Below are positions 1 to 3,087 of a stretch of DNA of 5,930 nucleotides, in pieces. A model generated the notes under the pieces. It saw only the letters and a program-made list of their open reading frames with translations, had not been told where the DNA came from and made no database searches. The stretch covers positions 1 through 5,930 of the forward strand of contig CALBTC010000431.1 in NCBI GenBank assembly GCA_937967805.1, written 5' to 3'. Numbering within the stretch: position 1 is the stretch's first letter; the number at the start of each line of letters is the position of its first letter. Source of the DNA: an uncultured Anaerolineaceae bacterium. Its GTDB lineage: Bacteria > Chloroflexota > Anaerolineae > Promineifilales > Promineifilaceae. The position numbers and the translations under genes are program-made.

Positions 1-144
1 AAGCCGTGGAGCATTTATCTATCCGGCGGCCGGCTGCCGACCGTGGCCGAATGTCTGCATTGGTCCGAGCCGGATACGTCTTGGATGAGCAACCCGCCGT
101 CACGCGCGGCGCTGATGGCCTGGACAAAGAGGGGTGCATCATGA
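1..144 (+). CDS. 3' end of an unidentified protein (5' truncated by the window)
   Basis: The first frame is open from base 1 to a TGA at 142-144 and encodes the last 47 residues of a protein. The stop overlaps the ATG at 141 of the next gene as ATGA, the same junction seen at the next two gene boundaries. That makes this frame more likely real than the competing frame that opens at base 6. The visible tail is rich in Trp, Ser, Pro and Ala (residues such as SGGRLPTVAE near the start and a basic TKRGAS end). I recognise no domain in it. By position it is the upstream member of the zinc-finger/Pol X operon; the function is unknown. Confidence 0.6.
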   Translation, partial: KPWSIYLSGGRLPTVAECLHWSEPDTSWMSNPPSRAALMAWTKRGAS

Positions 145-323
145 CCATCTGCGAGGATTGCGGCGATGAATGCCGCCGCAGGAAGCGGTGTCCCGGGTGC
201 GGGAGCTTAGTTTGCTCTTTTTGCTGGCATCATTTCCATAAAGTTTATTTGGAAGTAGAGGATGAATTGAAAAGGATAATTAGAAAGGTGGAAACGGCCG
301 TTTCCCAGGAGGCAACCCCATGA
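141..323 (+). CDS. 60-residue cysteine-rich zinc-finger protein
   Basis: This small protein is dominated by probable metal ligands: C4, C7, C11, C17, C20, C25, C28, H31 and H33, all in the first 33 residues. The CxxC pairs at 4/7, 17/20 and 25/28, followed by HxH, suggest two zinc ions in a RING, ZZ or B-box-like cross-brace fold; this is inferred from spacing and not a family match. The rest (residues 34-60) is a charged helix. The start at 141 is preferred because AGAGGGG lies 7 bases upstream and because it gives the ATGA overlap with the preceding stop; the same frame is open further upstream to base 6, but that extension looks non-coding. Its stop overlaps the next start, again as ATGA. 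A role as a nucleic-acid or protein adaptor is possible but unproven. Confidence 0.72.
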   Translation: MTICEDCGDECRRRKRCPGCGSLVCSFCWHHFHKVYLEVEDELKRIIRKVETAVSQEATP

Positions 324-850
324 CCGATCAAAAGAAAGTCTGCGCCTACTGCGGCGGCGAGCTGGCCAGCTGGGCCGTGGAGCATGTTATGCAGGAGTGC
401 GCCGAAGAGCTGAAGCGGCAGCGAGACGCATTGATTAGTTCCACCGGTGCGCTTGCAATCACCCGCGAGCGCCTGCGGCAAATTGAGGTTAAGGGCTGGA
501 CGGCCGAGCACGATAGCCGGTGGACCCACGAGCAGCTGGCCGAGGCTGCCACTTTCTACGCCGCGCCAGAAAAATACGGCGAGATGCTGGCGTTTTGGCC
601 GTGGGCACCGGAATGGAACAAAAAACGCCAGCATGATCGGCTGCGTCAGCTGGCCATTGCTGGCGCGCTGATTGCCGCTGAGATTGACCGGCTGACGGCC
701 GTTTCCTCAAACACAATCTGCCCCTGTTGCGGCGATGACCGCACGGGCAAGGGGTCACTAATTGTAGACGGCCGTACCTTTTGCAACGATGACCATTTTG
801 AAGAGTGGCACGCGGCTATACGCGCCAAGCAAGCGGAGATACATTCATGA
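320..850 (+). CDS. Phage-type conserved protein with WPW/AEIxRL core and two zinc-binding ends
   Basis: The protein has 176 residues in three parts. The N-terminus carries C8-x2-C11-x10-H22-x4-C27, a likely zinc knuckle, followed by a helix to about residue 55. Residues 52-125 match a pattern I recognise from many phage and prophage hypothetical proteins: RLRQIEVKGWTAEHD, then an Ala-rich helix, a WPW at 93-95, and AGALIAAEIDRL at 114-125. In phages this core usually ends the protein. Here a second zinc site follows (C134, C137, C155, H159). The function of the core is unknown to me. The start has an excellent AGGAGG at 307-312, 7 bases from the ATG. Start and stop both overlap the neighbouring genes by 4 bases, which implies translational coupling with the Pol X gene downstream. 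Confidence 0.85.
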   Translation: MTDQKKVCAYCGGELASWAVEHVMQECAEELKRQRDALISSTGALAITRERLRQIEVKGWTAEHDSRWTHEQLAEAATFYAAPEKYGEMLAFWPWAPEWNKKRQHDRLRQLAIAGALIAAEIDRLTAVSSNTICPCCGDDRTGKGSLIVDGRTFCNDDHFEEWHAAIRAKQAEIHS

Positions 851-1431
851 GCGCCACCACCAAAACCCCACTCGCCGCCGCCCGGCAAACGGCCGAATAC
901 ATCGCCAACACCCTCGCCCCCTTCTGCGACCGCATCGAAATCGCCGGCAGCATCCGCCGCGGGCGGCCGCAGGTCGGCGACATTGAGCTTGTGGCATTAC
1001 CGAGGCGACCCGTGGACCTATTCGGCGTGCCACAACTAGACACCGATACAGCCCTGGACCAGTTTCTGGCCGAAAAGCAAGTGCCGCTGATTAAAAACGG
1101 CCGTAAATACAAGCAGTTCAAATACGGCCGTTACACCGTCGACCTCTTCCTGCCCGAATCCCCGGCGCACTGGGGCAGCATCTACACCATTCGCACCGGC
1201 AGTCATGAGTTCAACATGTGGATCATGAACACCCGCGCGCGGCAGGTGGGGGTGCGCTTTGTCGGCGGGCTGCTGTACACCTGGGGCAGGGAGCTGATAC
1301 CCACGCCGGAAGAAGAGGACGTGTTCGCCGCGCTACAAATGGGGTTTGTGCCGCCGGAGAGGCGGGATGATGGTGGCTGGCTGGAATACTTGACGAGTTT
1401 TCAAAGAGGTTGTATATTTTATCTACCGTAG
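847..1431 (+). CDS. Minimal Pol X (DNA polymerase beta-like) nucleotidyltransferase
   Basis: This 194-residue protein keeps only the palm and fingers/thumb part of a family X DNA polymerase. Residues 34-38 are GSIRR and 44-49 are GDIELV, the nucleotidyltransferase signature with D45 and E47 as metal ligands. The third carboxylate is D99 in YTVDLF. T117-G118-S119 with F122-N123 corresponds to the TGSxxxN incoming-nucleotide segment. PTPEEEDVFAALQMGFVPPE (152-171) is the typical Pol X end. The second catalytic Asp is Glu, as in other phage homologues with GDIEIV and a nearby DLFG motif, also present at 57-60. The 8-kDa lyase domain, HhH motifs and PHP domain of full-length bacterial PolX are absent. 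The start at 847 follows GGAG at 835-838 and overlaps the previous stop; an in-frame ATG at 805 has no comparable support. It may repair or extend phage DNA ends, or transfer a nucleotide to another substrate. Confidence 0.9.
   Translation: MSATTKTPLAAARQTAEYIANTLAPFCDRIEIAGSIRRGRPQVGDIELVALPRRPVDLFGVPQLDTDTALDQFLAEKQVPLIKNGRKYKQFKYGRYTVDLFLPESPAHWGSIYTIRTGSHEFNMWIMNTRARQVGVRFVGGLLYTWGRELIPTPEEEDVFAALQMGFVPPERRDDGGWLEYLTSFQRGCIFYLP
1390..1418 (+). promoter_or_regulatory. Sigma-70-type promoter inside the end of the Pol X gene
   Basis: TTGACG (1390-1395) and TATATT (1413-1418) are separated by exactly 17 bases, with one mismatch to each consensus hexamer. The site lies in the last 42 bases of the Pol X coding sequence, about 50 bases before the start of the 78-residue gene. 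It would let that gene be transcribed independently of the upstream operon. The call is sequence-based only. Confidence 0.6.
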
Positions 1432-1470
1432 CCCGGCCAGCCCTCGCAGCCGGTGAGAGGGGCAAAGTGA

Positions 1471-1707
1471 ATGAAAATGAAAAAATTTACAGCATATATC
1501 CAAAATACAGAATCACAAGAATGCTTTCAGCAGGAAGTCGAAGCGCCGTCAATGCTGGAAGCGCAGCGCCAAGCAGATGCTTGGTGTGAGCAGAATGGCG
1601 CGGAAGCGTATCACTTCCGCGAGATCAACGACCTGGAGACGGGCCCGCTGACCAGAGAGCAAGAGGAGCAGCGGCTCCGACGGCAGATTGATGCCTTGAT
1701 GGATTGA
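1471..1707 (+). CDS. 78-residue hypothetical protein
   Basis: I do not recognise this protein. It begins MKMKKFTAYIQNTESQ, has a mixed strand-helix character in residues 1-45, and finishes with a highly charged Glu/Arg/Gln helix (55-78, TREQEEQRLRRQIDAL) that could form a short coiled coil. GAGAGGGG at 1455-1462 lies 8 bases before the ATG and supports this start; a second ATG two codons later is less well spaced. The gene is preceded by a near-consensus promoter in the end of the Pol X gene and followed 15 bases after its stop by an intrinsic terminator, so it may be a one-gene transcription unit. The first third uses more A/T-ending codons than the rest. Its last 83 bases overlap the nominal 3' end of the convergent minus-strand ORF. 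Confidence 0.75.
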   Translation: MKMKKFTAYIQNTESQECFQQEVEAPSMLEAQRQADAWCEQNGAEAYHFREINDLETGPLTREQEEQRLRRQIDALMD

Positions 1708-2050
1708 ATTTGAAAAAGTGACCCCCGGCCACAGCGCCGGGGCTTTTATTTATCCTGACGGCGGCCGCTTCCTTCGGCTCCGGCCGCTGCCACACCCAGC
1801 ACTTAGCCGCCATGCGGCAAAACGACCGTTCGCCAAACTGCATCACCCCATAGCTCATCACCCAGCGCGCCAACCAGCGCCGGTCATAATGCAGATGCTT
1901 TTGCGCCTCGCCAGCGACGTCGCAGTACAGCTGCGCCAGCTGCCAGGCGTCGGCGTCTTCCAGGCGGATGGAGCTGCCGCCGGTGGGCCGGGCTTCGGTG
2001 AGTACACGGCCGTAGCCACGGCCGTCATAGAGCACTTTGAGGAAGCGCAA
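1625..2050 (-). CDS. Hypothetical protein, probably with a damaged or extended 3' end
   Basis: The minus strand of about 1760-2050 shows clear coding character: strong G/C preference at third codon positions and plausible protein sequence (RFLKVLYDGRGYGRVL, then a Trp-rich segment with YDRRWLARWVMSYGVMQFGE). I chose a TTG start at 2050 because AGGAG (complement of 2057-2061) lies 6 bases upstream. The frame is also open to a GTG at 2137, but that start would lie inside the divergent promoter and its residues look non-coding. No family is recognised. The frame runs through the plus-strand terminator and into the 78-residue gene before stopping at 1625, which is unnatural. Both other minus-strand frames stop immediately before the hairpin (near 1750-1758), so a small indel near the end may have removed the native stop. 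I treat the last 40 or so residues as doubtful. Confidence 0.55.
   Translation of the reverse strand: MRFLKVLYDGRGYGRVLTEARPTGGSSIRLEDADAWQLAQLYCDVAGEAQKHLHYDRRWLARWVMSYGVMQFGERSFCRMAAKCWVWQRPEPKEAAAVRINKSPGAVAGGHFFKFNPSRHQSAVGAAAPLALWSAGPSPGR
1722..1752 (+). terminator. Intrinsic terminator after the 78-residue gene
   Basis: CCCCGGC (1723-1729) pairs perfectly with GCCGGGG (1736-1742) across a 6-base loop, and CTTTTATTTAT follows. This is a textbook Rho-independent terminator on the plus strand. On the minus strand the same hairpin is followed, after a few bases, by a run of five T (complement of 1714-1718), so it may act weakly in both directions. Confidence 0.85.
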
Positions 2051-2075
2051 GGTTTTCTCCTGTTGATACGCAAGG

Positions 2076-2091
2076 TAATCGAATATTTGAC
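2076..2091 (+). repeat. 16-bp inverted repeat, left copy
   Basis: TAATCGAATATTTGAC is the exact reverse complement of 3029-3044. It lies about 26 bases upstream of the TTG start of the minus-strand gene and about 30 bases upstream of the -35 box of the divergent promoter. Its centre (TCGAATATTTGA) is itself nearly palindromic, so it could equally be an operator. Confidence 0.7.
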
Positions 2092-2119
2092 CAGTTTTGG
2101 GAATTGGCGAGATTGGTAC

Positions 2120-2149
2120 TTGACACTGCATATGCACCTATGCTATACT
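2120..2149 (+). promoter_or_regulatory. Strong extended -10 promoter for the acidic-protein gene
   Basis: A perfect TTGACA (2120-2125) and TATACT (2144-2149) are separated by 18 bases, and TGC directly before the -10 (2141-2143) makes it an extended -10 element. The transcript would start near 2156-2158, about 40 bases before the ATG at 2195. It is the best promoter in the window and points only into the acidic-protein/RHH-like pair. Confidence 0.8.
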
Positions 2150-2162
2150 CTGTATATGCAGT
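2125..2162. promoter_or_regulatory. Candidate operator: 9-bp inverted repeat spanning the -10 region
   Basis: ACTGCATAT (2125-2133) and ATATGCAGT (2154-2162) are perfect reverse complements separated by 20 bases. The left arm begins at the last base of the -35 box and the right arm covers the expected transcription start. The arm centres are 29 bp apart, close to three helical turns, which suits a regulator bound as two dimers or looped across the promoter. The ribbon-helix-helix-like protein encoded downstream is the obvious candidate, by inference only. Confidence 0.5.
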
Positions 2163-2194
2163 TAGGAAATATAACAAGTCATAAGGAGACTGAA

Positions 2195-2728
2195 ATGTTC
2201 TACAATTTAAGTTCAAACCAGAGTGCCCGCATGAACTACGATGAAATGATTAGCCGTTTTGCAGATGCCGTGATTTCAGCTGTTGAAGATGATTCAACCG
2301 TCATGGAAAAAGCATTAGAAGATTGGCCGGAATACATCGAAGATGTCTGGCAGATGGAATTAGAAGATACCGAAAATAGCGTCGATGACCTTGAAGAAGC
2401 TAAGGCGCGTTTCACATCCGGTTTTGAGTCAGCCGTAAGCGAAAAGTTAAAGGAATACTGGACCAATAAGCTCTACAAAGAAGAGCGTGGCTACGTCGGC
2501 GCAGTCGGGTTGTTCAAAGCCGGTCAGATCAACGGCAACCATTACAACGAGACGGTTATTGATTTCGTTTTGCTCAACCCCGATTCCGGTGAATTGGTCT
2601 ATCGGTATAGCGATGATTCGCATGACGACGACTGGCAGATCGGAGACGTCTCCGATCTGGTTGATGAGGCCGTTTTGAAATACGACCTAGCTCTGGCCGC
2701 AGAACAAGACGCGGCGGCTGGCTGGTAA
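2195..2728 (+). CDS. Very acidic 177-residue hypothetical protein
   Basis: I find no recognisable family. By count the protein has 41 Asp+Glu and 13 Lys+Arg, a net charge near -28. Residues 14-100 appear mostly helical with acidic patches (for example EDDSTVMEKALEDWPEYIED), and residues 105-150 look like beta strands (VGLFKAGQINGN, IDFVLLNPDSGELVYRY) followed by an acidic loop DDSHDDDW and a C-terminal helix. AAGGAG at 2183-2188 lies 6 bases before the ATG. The same frame is open upstream to 1718, but that part is antisense to another coding region and lies before the promoter. G+C is visibly lower than in the neighbours and no ACGGCCGT octamer occurs, both consistent with recent acquisition. 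The charge and promoter strength would fit a DNA-mimic or anti-defence protein, but no sequence similarity to Ocr or ArdA is apparent, so this is only a hypothesis. Confidence 0.85.
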   Translation: MFYNLSSNQSARMNYDEMISRFADAVISAVEDDSTVMEKALEDWPEYIEDVWQMELEDTENSVDDLEEAKARFTSGFESAVSEKLKEYWTNKLYKEERGYVGAVGLFKAGQINGNHYNETVIDFVLLNPDSGELVYRYSDDSHDDDWQIGDVSDLVDEAVLKYDLALAAEQDAAAGW

Positions 2729-2734
2729 TTGTTA

Positions 2735-2763
2735 GCGACCTGAGCAAGTCGCAAAACTGCTCA
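2735..2763 (+). promoter_or_regulatory. Candidate H-type RNA pseudoknot before the RHH-like gene
   Basis: Stem 1 pairs GCGAC (2735-2739) with GTCGC (2748-2752), and stem 2 pairs TGAGCA (2741-2746) with TGCTCA (2758-2763). The order of the arms is that of an H-type pseudoknot: loop 1 is one base (2740), the junction is one base (2747), and loop 3 is the A-rich AAAAC (2753-2757). Stem 2 ends directly on the AAAGG ribosome binding site (2763-2767), so folding could limit translation of the next gene. The alternative is two mutually exclusive hairpins. It fills most of the 45-base gap between the two genes. Confidence 0.45.
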
Positions 2764-2773
2764 AAGGTTAATC

Positions 2774-3025
2774 ATGGCCAACACCAAAACCCGCACCATC
2801 CGCCTGACAGACGAACAACTTGCCGCGCTCGACGCATTAGCCAAAAAGCTGGACATCAGCGGTCAGCGGGGCGCAACGTTTCAGCCGTTTGTGCAGTGGC
2901 TGGCCGATACGGCCGACTACGCACTCGCAGAAACGGCCGCCGCTCTGGAAATAGCCGCCGGTTGCGCGGCTGGCGGCGACTGGGACGAACTGGTTGAATC
3001 CATTGAGCCAGAACCACTCAGTTAA
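2774..3025 (+). CDS. Ribbon-helix-helix-like small protein
   Basis: The protein has 83 residues. Residues 6-26 (TRTIRLTDEQLAALDALAKK) look like the beta strand and first helix of an Arc/MetJ/CopG-type ribbon-helix-helix DNA-binding domain. The expected second helix (about 36-55) is atypical, with QRGATFQPFVQWLADTA in place of the usual SRSELIREAI-like sequence, so the assignment is tentative. An alanine-rich helix and an acidic tail follow. AAAGG at 2763-2767 is 6 bases from the ATG, and the stop is followed at once by a second in-frame TAA. It is probably cotranscribed with the acidic-protein gene 45 bases upstream. As in many gene pairs of this layout, it may regulate the promoter at 2120-2149; the 16-bp repeat just after its stop is another possible binding site. 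Confidence 0.72.
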   Translation: MANTKTRTIRLTDEQLAALDALAKKLDISGQRGATFQPFVQWLADTADYALAETAAALEIAAGCAAGGDWDELVESIEPEPLS

Positions 3026-3028
3026 TAA

Positions 3029-3044
3029 GTCAAATATTCGATTA
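3029..3044 (-). repeat. 16-bp inverted repeat, right copy
   Basis: GTCAAATATTCGATTA on the plus strand is the exact reverse complement of 2076-2091. It begins 4 bases after the stop codon of the RHH-like gene and ends 14 bases before the terminator stem. Identity stops sharply at both ends of both copies. Confidence 0.7.
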
Positions 3045-3057
3045 TTAAAGTTCACAC

Positions 3058-3086
3058 AGCCCGGTACCCGCCGGGCTCTTTCTTTT
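3058..3086. terminator. Intrinsic terminator between convergent genes
   Basis: AGCCCGG (3058-3064) pairs with CCGGGCT (3071-3077) over a 6-base loop, followed by CTTTCTTTT. It terminates the acidic-protein/RHH-like transcript on the plus strand. It also lies immediately after the stop codon of the minus-strand lysin gene, where the minus-strand tail (gaactttaat) is a weaker T tract, so it may serve both directions. Confidence 0.8.
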
Positions 3087-3087
3087 G

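Noticed and set aside
6..140. Upstream extension of the 60-residue zinc-finger protein to an ATG at base 6
   Set aside because: No ribosome binding site is visible for it, it would overlap the preceding frame over its whole length, and the ATG at 141 has both a good Shine-Dalgarno and the ATGA coupling seen at neighbouring junctions.
245..634. 129-residue minus-strand frame opposite the WPW-core phage protein
   Set aside because: The plus-strand frame has a recognised conserved core and an excellent ribosome binding site; the minus frame has neither.
1718..2194. N-terminal extension of the acidic protein (open frame back to 1718)
   Set aside because: It lies upstream of a strong promoter and a strong ribosome binding site, is antisense to a region with better codon use, and its residues (Pro/His/Ala-rich) look like an antisense shadow.
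2735..2767. preQ1 class I riboswitch
   Set aside because: The pseudoknot topology, A-rich loop and adjacent ribosome binding site are similar, but the conserved loop nucleotides are absent, stem 2 is too long and no queuosine biosynthesis or transport gene is near.
2195..3025. Type II toxin-antitoxin pair (RHH antitoxin plus toxin)
   Set aside because: The RHH-like gene is second and the partner is large and very acidic, unlike typical basic or neutral RNase and gyrase toxins. The layout does not exclude it but nothing in the sequence supports it.
2076..3044. Complete insertion sequence bounded by the 16-bp repeats
   Set aside because: Neither enclosed gene resembles a transposase or recombinase and no target-site duplication is seen next to the repeats.
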